Source: Ustilago trichophora | Lineage: Eukaryota; Basidiomycota; Ustilaginomycetes; Ustilaginales; Ustilaginaceae | Length of the DNA: 64,000 nucleotides | Direction: 5' to 3' | Assembly: GCA_900323505.1 (NCBI GenBank) | Contig: OOIN01000043.1 | Span: forward strand, 1-64,000 | Shown: piece by piece, positions 10,861 to 19,833 of the stretch | How positions within the stretch are numbered: the stretch's first letter is position 1 | Layout of the letters: each line of letters begins with the position of its first letter | Translations under genes and position numbers: made by a program | The notes under the pieces: model-generated | Told to the model about the DNA's origin: nothing | The model's input: the letters and a program-made list of their open reading frames with translations, nothing else | Databases searched by the model: none

Positions 10861-11301
10861 GGAATCCACTTTGGCCTATCGATGCCCATCGTCCTCTCAT
10901 CGTCGAAATATACTGTATCACACTTCCAAAATCACAATCTTGCACAACTCCTGCACCTTGACCTGCCTTAAGCAAGCCAGCTTGATCTTTCTCCTTCACC
11001 ATCCTTTGCTCTTCCAATCTGGAGCAACACTTCCACAACTGCTACTACATTTCGCAGCTGTCCGCAATTGTCGACATCGGCACTGCGTTCAGCGCTATCT
11101 CTAACCCACCTTCCGTCACATCGCACTCGGCGACTTGTTCAACTTAGGCGCCACACACAGCCGCCAACTCGGTCTCGATCCTCTTCCAACCTTTTTCCCC
11201 TTCGCCTTATCCATCATTTGGATCTACCACGCTTCTTCTCTTCTCTGTTTACGGCGTCGCTGCCGTTCTGCTGTGCAGTGCAGTGCAGTGCAGTGCAGTG
11301 C

Positions 11302-11328
11302 ATGCTAGCTAGTGCGGCAGCCATCTAG
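11302..11328 (+). other. Short upstream ORF before the PP2C start
   Basis: ATG at 11302 followed by seven sense codons (MLASAAAI) and TAG ending at 11328, only 5 bases before the main ATG at 11334. It lies just after the CAGTG repeat. If the mRNA leader includes it, it could reduce or gate translation of the phosphatase. Confidence 0.45.
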
Positions 11329-11333
11329 CGATC

Positions 11334-14294
11334 ATGTCCAAGTTTCCCAATCATGGCCTCTTCACCAGGACCGCTGCCGCCTCCACCCGCTCCTCTTCGC
11401 TCATACCCCAGCCAAGAAGAGGCGCCCCTCGTCGACGCTCAGCCCCCATATCATCCGCGGCTCCACTACCACTCGCCGCTTCTTCCACCAATGTTTCTTC
11501 CAGCACACTTGCTCCCGCTGCCCAGCCGCCCTCGTCACACCAACCCTTCATCGGTCCCCTCACTCTAGCAGCCTCACAGTGCGCGTCCGCACACCAACCA
11601 TCCGCTATTCCATCTGCCACCGATCTTCGCGCAGATACATCCACACCCACCACCACTCATTATACTGCCGAGCCGCGCTGGTCGCGAGATCTACACACCG
11701 ACCACATCCTCGGTCTCGCCCGATCTTCCGAACACACTCGTGCTTCTCTACATCTCTTCGACAACGAACACGCATCCATACCAACCCTCGCATTGGCAGA
11801 ACCTTCCATCCTTCACATCAACCAATCCACCATCTTTGCTTCCGCAACCACTTGTCCGGCTGCCTTCTCGGCCACCGCTCGTCATTTGGCAAGAGTGCCC
11901 ACTTCGCCATTCTCTCACCCTTCGCTAGAACGTACACATGTACATCGCAGCCCACAGCTCCTCTCCATACCTCATACACGTGGAGTCCACATCTTCTACC
12001 CCAATGCCGCTGCATCACCCGCTCTCAACATAATCGCCGGCCCCTCTCTCGATGCTGCCCCCACCATCGTACCACTCAACGCACCATCCATTCCACGCAA
12101 GAGGCAGTCGATCACATCCATGGACACGCCACGCCACTCTGCAAATTACGTGCCTCTTTGGAATGCTTCTGCGACCACACCCTCGCGTTCTTATCCCAAT
12201 ATCTCCAATTCGCTTGACCAGCGCCTCCACAGCCTTACCTTGCTCTCCACTGACGCTACCAGCTCGGAAATGCTCGACCCTCCGCCGTATCATGTTCCTG
12301 TCAACCTGCTAGCCCGCACAGTGTCCACTGCCGACTCGAAAAACGCATCTCACAGCTCACTTGGCGACTCTACTCGTATTTCCGACGAACCACTGTTTGC
12401 ATCTGCCTCCACCGCTCAACAAACAACTTCAAGCTGGCATCCATCCGACCATAGCAGTTCGACCTGGCACCAATCTTCTTCGTCCTCTTCCAACTCGTCA
12501 AAATCTTCATCCAGCTCCTCATCCTCCTCCTCTTCCCGCTCGCCCACGCCAACCATCTCTGCCCGTCCAAATCTCGCCACCTCTACCGCCAAGCAGGACT
12601 CTTCAGGCAGCCACAGTAGCGGTTCCAGCACTCCTACGCAGAACAACACCCTTGCGCCCTATCAAATTGAAAATGCTCTTCTTGGACCTTCCTCGCTCCT
12701 CACCACCGCAGCACATGCCGCGCACGCCAATCACCGCCACTGTCGCAGTAATTCGGCCACACCTGCAGTCGAAGCCTCGGAAGCAGCAGATTCGCCCCCG
12801 CTATGGACCGGCTCTTTCACGTCCCCGAAACATCGCCGGCTCCATTTCTCCTTTGAGCATGGCGCCTATGGCATCCCAAAGCGGCATCCGTGGGCTGCTG
12901 TGCGTGGCAATGGGAAGCGTGTTCATCCAGCGCCCAAACCTGTACCTAGAACCGGCGCCGTAGGCATGTTGGCTGCCGCTGCCGACTTTTTGACAGGCTC
13001 TGCATCCGCTTCTGGGCCAGCAGCAGTAGTGGAGAAGCTCGGCGGCGAGACGCAGCTTACCGAGGACGGACGACGCCTCGGTCTCAACTCGCCTATCCGT
13101 GAGCATGGCCGTATTGTCCAAGATCGACTTCAATCCGTACAGGTCGGCGAAGATGCCTACTTCTTGCGACCAGACTCCATCGGCGTCGCAGACGGCGTCG
13201 GAGGATGGGCATCGCGTGCAGGTGCCGACCCAGCGCTCTTCTCTCGACTTCTCATGCACTTCTGTGCCGCCGAGTTGAGCAAATTCGACGACCTTAGCGC
13301 AGACCAACTGGCTGCACACGGAGGCAAAAAGCTCAGGGAATGGGAGCAGCTCGACCCGGTCGAAGTCATGCACACCGCGTGGGAGCGCTGTGTGCGTGCG
13401 TCGCGCCGCGAAGGCATCCTCGGTTCTTCCACCGCACTCCTCGCCGTACTCAGAGGCGACGAGCTGCGCATTGCCAACCTGGGCGATTGCGTCCTGCTCA
13501 TCATCCGAGCAGGCGAGCTCCTGTTCCGGTCCACCGAGCAACAGCATTCGTTCAACTTCCCCGTACAACTCGGAATGATGGGTCACACCGCAGAGAGCGT
13601 CACCATCGCCGCCAATCGCACCCTCTCTCGCGACGGCTTCCTGCAGTCGGGTGCATCCGACGATCTCGATGACAACGCGCCACATCCGCTCGGGACCACC
13701 ACACCTGCATCGATGGACGAAGCACGCAAAGGTAGCCCAGGTGCCTCCACTGCCTCGGATGGTGATGATGATGAAGAGGTCGAGTGGGATGAGCCCCGTC
13801 GAGACGCTGGTCGATGGACGGTCAAGGTGCAAAAGGGGGACATCATCATTGTTGGTAGCGACGGTTTGGTCGACAATCTGTTTGACGAAGATATTGTTGA
13901 AGAGGTGCTTAAATTTGCTCCTCCTCCCGCCCCCCAGGTATCCATTCCCGAAGATGGCCAAGTCTCGCTGGAGAACGGAGACCGTTCGATAGAGGGAGAG
14001 GAGGAATATCGTCTGCCAGATGACTTTTGCCCCCAGCTTGTGTCCGAGGCACTATGCTCGCGTGCAAAGGCAGTGTCCGAGGACTCTCGAGCCGTCAGTT
14101 CACCGTTCCAACAGCGAGCTATGGAAGAAGGTCTCCACTATGTCGGAGGAAAGCACGACGACATCTCGGTGGTCGTTGCTGTCGTTGGAGACCCTTCCGA
14201 GCGCCTCACGCGAGCCGGCTATTCTATCGGATCCGAACACGGCAACACACCCGAACCTTTCCAGCCGCATGGCACTGAACAGCTCGCGGCTTGA
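11334..14294 (+). CDS. PTC7: PP2C-type protein phosphatase, PTC7-like
   Basis: 986 residues, intronless. The C-terminal third is a PP2C/SpoIIE-like phosphatase domain of the PTC7/T-cell activation subtype: EDAYFLRPDSIGVADGVGGW at about 605-625 holds the first metal-binding Asp; then LGSSTALLAVL, LRIANLGDCVLLIIR and VGSDGLVDNLFDEDI (second metal Asp); and finally GGKHDDISVVVAVV (third Asp). Yeast Ptc7 is a mitochondrial or nuclear-envelope phosphatase acting on coenzyme Q biosynthesis (family knowledge). The first 540 residues are Ser/Thr/Pro-rich with a run of about 20 Ser near residue 390, much longer than in yeast, and start with a basic, Arg/Ser-rich segment (KFPNHGLFTRTAAASTRSSS) that could be a mitochondrial presequence. 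The ATG at 11334 is the first in frame. Confidence 0.88.
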   Translation: MSKFPNHGLFTRTAAASTRSSSLIPQPRRGAPRRRSAPISSAAPLPLAASSTNVSSSTLAPAAQPPSSHQPFIGPLTLAASQCASAHQPSAIPSATDLRADTSTPTTTHYTAEPRWSRDLHTDHILGLARSSEHTRASLHLFDNEHASIPTLALAEPSILHINQSTIFASATTCPAAFSATARHLARVPTSPFSHPSLERTHVHRSPQLLSIPHTRGVHIFYPNAAASPALNIIAGPSLDAAPTIVPLNAPSIPRKRQSITSMDTPRHSANYVPLWNASATTPSRSYPNISNSLDQRLHSLTLLSTDATSSEMLDPPPYHVPVNLLARTVSTADSKNASHSSLGDSTRISDEPLFASASTAQQTTSSWHPSDHSSSTWHQSSSSSSNSSKSSSSSSSSSSSRSPTPTISARPNLATSTAKQDSSGSHSSGSSTPTQNNTLAPYQIENALLGPSSLLTTAAHAAHANHRHCRSNSATPAVEASEAADSPPLWTGSFTSPKHRRLHFSFEHGAYGIPKRHPWAAVRGNGKRVHPAPKPVPRTGAVGMLAAAADFLTGSASASGPAAVVEKLGGETQLTEDGRRLGLNSPIREHGRIVQDRLQSVQVGEDAYFLRPDSIGVADGVGGWASRAGADPALFSRLLMHFCAAELSKFDDLSADQLAAHGGKKLREWEQLDPVEVMHTAWERCVRASRREGILGSSTALLAVLRGDELRIANLGDCVLLIIRAGELLFRSTEQQHSFNFPVQLGMMGHTAESVTIAANRTLSRDGFLQSGASDDLDDNAPHPLGTTTPASMDEARKGSPGASTASDGDDDEEVEWDEPRRDAGRWTVKVQKGDIIIVGSDGLVDNLFDEDIVEEVLKFAPPPAPQVSIPEDGQVSLENGDRSIEGEEEYRLPDDFCPQLVSEALCSRAKAVSEDSRAVSSPFQQRAMEEGLHYVGGKHDDISVVVAVVGDPSERLTRAGYSIGSEHGNTPEPFQPHGTEQLAA

Positions 14295-14787
14295 GCGTCT
14301 GCGTGATCAGGATCCATCCACATTGTAGCAGACCAGCGGGTCGTCATATCTTTCGATGCTATGCGGCCCGCCCAAGCCGAGTCACCACGTATCAACGACG
14401 AAGTGCCATCCTATGCCGTCAACGTCAATCATGCGTCGTCGTCGACATTCGGATGATAGTGACAGATTCCCAGGACGCTTTCTCTTTGATTCCTGTGCGC
14501 ATTGGAACCGCCTCTCGCCCTGCATCTATTCTAAATATGTTTCGCTGTCACCTTTTTTTCGTAACGGCGATCAACTTTCTCATACTGGGCACTCGCCTGT
14601 AGGCCCTGTTCATTCACCTTGTCATGTATTTTTAGTCTTGCATACTGTATATCCGGCACCCCCGTTTTCAACCATTTCCCTGGAGACATCCCTCCAAGCC
14701 ACCACACGACGATTGCGACTCATGGTGTAGTCAAACAAGACGAAGCTGCTTTGAAGCCACTGAAGAACGAAGAGTGACTACTCTATT
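14295..14787. other. Convergent 3' intergenic region
   Basis: 493 bp between the phosphatase stop and the multicopper oxidase stop. Pyrimidine-rich with short spurious open frames; no gene is seen. Confidence 0.6.
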
Positions 14788-16848
14788 CTACATATTGTCC
14801 GGGTTGCCTGTGGATATGAGAAGGTTTTGATTCTGCTGGACCCAGCTGGAGACTGTAGAGCATTGCGAGTAGAACTGATCCGAGATTGGCAGAGTTGAGA
14901 TCTGGTTCGGAAGCACCTGGAATTGCATAAGAAGCCCGACTGCCATGTGAGGCATAAGGTGGCAGTGGAATGGCCAGACTCCGGTGTTGTCCGCGACAAA
15001 TCGGAAAGCAAGCCAGCTGAATGGCGGCACCGAGAACACATCCCTCCGCATTGGATTCACCCTAGCTGCTGAAAAGTCAGGTTGGCTCTGGGCCTGGAAA
15101 TTACCTGCGCCTGCTCCGACCAGGAATGGTGTGAAGCCGTGAAGGTGGAAGGGATGCTCCCCCTCGTCAAGGTTGTTGATGATGACATCCATCACAACGA
15201 CTTCGGTGTTGGTGACAAACATCTCATCAGGATCGCTGTAGTATGCATCGACGCTCGAGTTGGACGAGGGATGCTGGGTGGACTCGAAAGTGTAGGCTTT
15301 CATCAGAGATGCTTGGGGTGCCATCTCTGAAGTGAAGGTGGTCTGGTTGAAGAAAGCGTGCCAGTTGCTATAAGCATCGAGGCCGAAGTTGACCACGAGC
15401 TTGGTGGTCATGTTGGAAGCGGGAGCATCCATCCTGGTAATGGGAACAAGCTGCGACGTACTCAAGGTTTCTGTAACGTTTGTGAGTGTAGCTTTGGAAG
15501 GATTTGCAAGAGGCTGAGCTGACGCAGGAACGCCTTCGTAGCGCATTATAGCGTACTGATCCTTGACAAGGAATGGATTGTCGTAGGCGAACATATCATC
15601 CATCACCTGCGCACGCACAGCATACGCTCCGACAGAGCGATCCGTGTCGATGATGACCGAGTAACGCTGAGCCACCATCACATTGAGGCTCTGGACCACA
15701 ACAGGCTCGATTTCGGTGCCGTCAGCTTCGACCACGGTCATGTTGTGTCCGTCAATCGAGAAACGAAAGGTGGCCATGGAGCCTGCATTGATGACACGCA
15801 TGCGGACGCGCTTGTTGGCAGGAACGGTAAAGTTGTACGCCGTCTTGCCTTGAGGCTCATCCGAGATACATGTGGTGCCGTTTGGGGCAAGGGCACAATT
15901 GGAGAAGCCAAGACCGTTGATCACGGCGTAGTCTGGTGTAGGCTCGCTGCCTTGGTCACCGCCTGGTGGGCCCGATTTGGATCTGGCGATGGCAGCGACA
16001 CTGAATGCGTCAGCTTGATATGCATCATTGACCACAAATACAAGGTCCCGATCGTAGTCGGTCCTCACAGTGGTGCCGTTGACAGTGGAGGTGGTGGTAG
16101 GGGTTCTGGCGGCTGTGGCATTGTTCGGGTTGACCATCCTGAACTTTTCATCATCGCCGTGAAGGATGAGTGGACCGAAGAGACCATCAGCATAAGTTGG
16201 ACCGTAGTGCGAGTGCCACCAGTACGATCCGGACTGCTGTACGGTCCAGTTGTAGGTGAAGGTGGTGCCAGGAGCGATACCGCATTCGGTGATACCAGCT
16301 GAGCCGTCCATCTGATTGGAGCCTCTCTGGAATTGACCATGCCAGTGGAGGCTGGTTGGCACGGGCATCTTGTTTTCGACATGTACGATGATGCGGTCTC
16401 CAATGTTGGCTTCTACCAGAGGGCCAGGGTAGAGTCCGTTAACCAATCGCATCTGCTTTGTGGTGCCTGCAGGGTTGGACAAGACTTGAGTGAGTGTCCA
16501 ATTGAAGACACGGTCTTGAGGTGGGGCAAATCGATCCCAGGTTGGACTCAATGTGAGCTGTGAAGGATCGGTAAGCTTTTCTCTGGGGATGAAAGCGAGA
16601 TCGGACGCAGTTGCCCCTGGTACCTTGTTTGCGCTTGGTGATGCGGCATGCGAATGTGATCTATGCTTGAGCCCAAGTCCGAGGCCAAGACCTAGGGCGA
16701 GAGCGAGAAGGCAGAGGAGCGCCGTCAGCGAAGCCAAAAGTACTACCGAGCGTCTCTTTGGATGCTGTGATGGAGTGTGTGATCCGTCCTCGGCAACGGA
16801 GTGAGAGTACTTGTCCGAGGTAGTATGTGGCTGGGCAGAGTCAGACAT
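14788..16848 (-). CDS. Membrane-anchored multicopper oxidase (laccase-like)
   Basis: 686 residues. After a short hydrophilic N-terminus (about 30 residues) comes one hydrophobic segment (VVLLASLTALLCLLALALGL), which suggests a type II anchor instead of a cleaved signal. All four copper motifs are present: LHWHGQFQRGSNQMDG, YWWHSHYG, HPFHLHGF and WPFHCHLMPHM. In the last, the type 1 Cys is followed by His at +5 and Leu at +10, so the axial position is Leu, as in many laccases. Such enzymes oxidise phenols or metals while reducing O2 to water, here outside the cell. Substrate cannot be read from sequence: there is no neighbouring iron permease, which argues mildly against a Fet3 ferroxidase. 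Many N-glycosylation sites. One exon; ATG at 16848. Confidence 0.9.
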   Translation of the reverse strand: MSDSAQPHTTSDKYSHSVAEDGSHTPSQHPKRRSVVLLASLTALLCLLALALGLGLGLGLKHRSHSHAASPSANKVPGATASDLAFIPREKLTDPSQLTLSPTWDRFAPPQDRVFNWTLTQVLSNPAGTTKQMRLVNGLYPGPLVEANIGDRIIVHVENKMPVPTSLHWHGQFQRGSNQMDGSAGITECGIAPGTTFTYNWTVQQSGSYWWHSHYGPTYADGLFGPLILHGDDEKFRMVNPNNATAARTPTTTSTVNGTTVRTDYDRDLVFVVNDAYQADAFSVAAIARSKSGPPGGDQGSEPTPDYAVINGLGFSNCALAPNGTTCISDEPQGKTAYNFTVPANKRVRMRVINAGSMATFRFSIDGHNMTVVEADGTEIEPVVVQSLNVMVAQRYSVIIDTDRSVGAYAVRAQVMDDMFAYDNPFLVKDQYAIMRYEGVPASAQPLANPSKATLTNVTETLSTSQLVPITRMDAPASNMTTKLVVNFGLDAYSNWHAFFNQTTFTSEMAPQASLMKAYTFESTQHPSSNSSVDAYYSDPDEMFVTNTEVVVMDVIINNLDEGEHPFHLHGFTPFLVGAGAGNFQAQSQPDFSAARVNPMRRDVFSVPPFSWLAFRFVADNTGVWPFHCHLMPHMAVGLLMQFQVLPNQISTLPISDQFYSQCSTVSSWVQQNQNLLISTGNPDNM

Positions 16849-18936
16849 GATGGTGAGCGCCTGGAATGGATGATGGACGAGTGCGAAAGGAAACCTAGGA
16901 GGAGATCGTGGTGATTCAAAAGCAAACAGGAATGGCCTAGCGTGGGAGAGACTGAAAATGACGGAGTAGGTGCAAGGGCCTCAGCGACAGAGGTCTGTAT
17001 GTGAGAGTCTAGGAGACGAGGATGGTTTGCTGAATTTTGTGTCTGATTGAAGCGGAGGATTTTCAATGAAGGAATCTGATAAGGTTGGCGAAAGTTGCCG
17101 ACAACTCGGTCTGTTTCTTAGACTGAGGTCGATGATAGCTAGCAAAGAATTGCAGCAACTCAGCCGAGCAGACGATTCGAGCAAGAGTCCAGGAGGCAAA
17201 AGAGACGGTCTGTTGGCCCTGCTGACATGTCTTTGCCCAAACTACCGATCGCGCCCTGAGTATGGAGTGGTCAAGGGCACGGGGCTCGGATGAAGCCACG
17301 CCGCAGGTTCTGGAGATGGTGGGTTGACCACGGCGTGCGTGGAAAAGGAGCAGACAAGAATATGACGGCAATGTAATTGAGCACGTTGCCGCCGGTGGCT
17401 GCCGAAGGATGCAAGTTCGAGGTCCGAACCAGTCGTCGCAACAAGGAACGAGTATTTGTGGCCAACCAAGTGAACCGGCGGGGATTGCGGCGAGGCCAAG
17501 TTGGACAGGCGAGGCGGCGGCGAGAAGTCTGTGTGGCGACCAATCAGCGCGCGACAATTTGATACACAAACAAAGAACGTGCCCAAACCCCACATGAGAA
17601 CATGGCACATTTCACAATGTTCGTCACGCTTTAGTGTGGCACATTGCCTGAATCTTGGACAATTGCAGAAAGTAAGGTCACTGAAGCAGGGTTGCTTGCA
17701 CATGTTGAGCTTCTCACAAGACCACGTCGACTCAAAGAGGCTTTCGTCGTACGACCGCAAAGAATGGCCAAGACCGAGAATGAAAATCCAAAGCATCCAC
17801 GCTCGAATGCAGTACCCGCTTCGCTTGTGGCTTCGCTTATCCTTCATCGATCACTCGCTTTCCGCTTGTCCGAACCCTCCAAAGTACAGTGTAGCCTAAG
17901 CCGAGTTCGAAGTATTGTAATGCTGAGAAGGAGGAGCGCACGTTCCTGATCCTGCATATTCTCTCGTACTTCGAAGGCGCTGGCCAAAGAAAAACGAAGG
18001 ACATAGCAGGAAAAGGTCCGACAATAAAGTACGACACATCTGTCAATCGGCCATTTAGAGTTGCTTCTGTCCAAAGAAGGAAAAAGTACGGCTCGGCTGA
18101 CAGGACTGGGCGCCAAGGGCAGAAGGACCCTACCATGTCCAAATCACAATGTGAATTGGACCCTTCCAGCTTCCATAGATCCAGTTTGACTTGCAAGTGG
18201 TCTGTCACTCGAGGCATCGTACCTGCTTCGCACGTGCCCGCCTCTTGCATTCAGCCCTTCTTTTTGTGGAACGTCTACAGTCTATGTCGAGCTTGATTCC
18301 GCCGGCAGCTGGTCCAGCCACCACTTCTACATCTCTCGTTGCCGCCATTACAGCTGCCGCCGCCGCCGCCAAAAAATTTATCCCACTTCGCTATTGTGTG
18401 TTGCATGTGCTTTGCGCACGTTGCCACCGGTGCCTGCGGTCCTGCAACACCTTTGATACTTCGTCGGACAATTCATTACACCACCACGCCTGCTTGATTG
18501 GTCCGTTTGCTCTCCATTCAGACCTTGCAATTCAGCAGTCTTCAGCATCCCACGTGTGATATTCGCCACACCTGCACAGGACTAGCGACGCTCCCCCATG
18601 GACGCGAAACCTCGAGGTTCTCGACGCAGCGGCTTGAGATAGTTTGGTGAAACCCTGTCACGGAGCGAGCAAAGCGTTGCGACCAGCGACCAGCGGCTTC
18701 GGGTAAGCGGCCCTGCAGGTATATTGGCCTTCGGGTTTAGCGAGCCTCCTTCGCACCTTCGCTTCTCCCTGGAAGTTGCCTCTCTTTCATTTCGTCCCCC
18801 CACTTCCAGCGATCCCGGTCCCTCCATCCGCGACTACCTACATAAAGTCGCCAGCCAAACCAGTGCGCCCATATCTTTCCTCTCTCTCTTCCTCACACCA
18901 CCTTTCTCCTGTCCTCTCGTCACTTCTGTATCCACG
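16849..18936. other. Divergent intergenic region, no gene recognised
   Basis: 2.1 kb between the oxidase (minus) and the acid phosphatase (plus). Overlapping short frames on both strands have no family resemblance. A pyrimidine-rich leader with CTCTCTCTTCC just precedes the phosphatase ATG, and TACATAAAG at about 18839 could be its TATA-like element. Probably promoters of both genes. Confidence 0.5.
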
Positions 18937-19170
18937 ATGAAGGCCATCATTGCTGCTGTCTCTGCCGCCGCCGCCGTCGTTGCTGCTGCTGCTGGCGCTT
19001 CTGCCGGTCCTATCGAGAAACGTGCGCGCATTGCTCAGTCATTCTCTCCTCCCTCCTCTTCTCCCCTCGTTCAGTCTTCCAATTACGTAGGATGGAACAA
19101 TGCCTCGTATCCCAAGCACGACGTAGTGACTGGTAAAGCCTTTGATAGAATCATTCAGATCTGGCTCGAG
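18937..19170 (+). pseudogene. Acid phosphatase, 5' fragment (gene split by retroelements)
   Basis: ATG at 18937 opens a secreted protein: an Ala/Val-rich signal peptide of about 22 residues ending near GASAGPIEKR (a Lys-Arg site suited to Kex2-type processing), an N-glycosylated segment, then KAFDRIIQIWLE at residues 67-78. FDR-x-x-IWLE is the start of the catalytic domain in the fungal acid phosphatase / phosphoesterase family (PF04185-like), where it is normally followed by N-T-D. Here the family match stops after Glu78, about 19170, and the sequence becomes unrelated. The C-terminal half of the same type of protein resumes at about 36,550. The gene is therefore interrupted and presumably inactive. 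Confidence 0.7.
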
Positions 19171-19833
19171 AGCAACAACACCCTGCCTCACACCCATACA
19201 CTGATACCAGACGCCTCGCGCGCCGGAGATTCTACCTCTCCCTCCTTTTCCAGACGCATATTGCGCCGGAGACTAAGTCTCCCCTTCCCCCCTCTCCGTC
19301 AACCACCAACCCTTTCCACAAGAACGGCGTCAACTGCCGCAGCCTACCCTAGCACTGCTTCAAACTCACGTGAGGACCCAATAAGGTGGGAACTTTTGCG
19401 CACGTATTGGTACAACTCGCCGGAAGATCCGCGAGACCCACTTGCAATACAACTCTGTTACCTCTGCCTGAGCCAAATGAAGAACTGACTGACCTTCCCC
19501 CAGCACGATTGCAATGGGTGCGCACATATAGTTAAAGGACTCACCCCTCGTGACACACTGACGGATCCGAAAGGTCCCACTTGCAACCCTGACCCGCAGA
19601 CTGCCCCAGTATGCCCACACGTTGAGACCATGAGTTCCCCCTGTCTGAGACCCGCCCACGGATCCGAAGGAGCTCCTCCCGGCTCCGCAGCAACCCCCTG
19701 CCCAGAGGATAGACCGCCAGCCTAACTGTCTTATGACCCTCAACGAACTCCAACCAACAACCAAAAGCCTACTCATCGCCTAATAACCCTCCCCACTCCT
19801 CCAAAAGAAACAGTCACCACGACACACTCCACA
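19171..19833 (+). other. LINE 5' leader region
   Basis: About 660 bp between the broken phosphatase exon and ORF-A. No coding match. The word CACTGACGGATCCGAA / CCCACGGATCCGAA appears twice (about 19555 and 19653). Exact start of the element unknown; it may hold the internal promoter usual for LINEs. Confidence 0.45.

Larger units (their letters stand above)
9060..11333. other. Long divergent promoter region with simple repeats
   Basis: 2.27 kb between the C2H2 regulator and the PP2C gene, both reading outward. It contains purine-rich GGAGA/GGAGT runs (about 9865-9910), CGTTGCGGTG x3 (9981-10010), T12 (10242-10253), CTCTCA x6 running into CT (10815-10860) and CAGTG x5 (11276-11300). Open frames are short and repeat-driven. 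It is probably regulatory plus two long 5' leaders. Confidence 0.6.

Noticed and set aside
11312..12217. Second plus-strand frame over the PTC7-like N-terminus
   Set aside because: Ser/His/Arg-rich, no motif; the frame with the phosphatase domain is clearly the coding one.
17063..17847. Overlapping frames between the oxidase and the acid phosphatase
   Set aside because: No frame has motifs, a good start context or coherent composition; several overlap on both strands.
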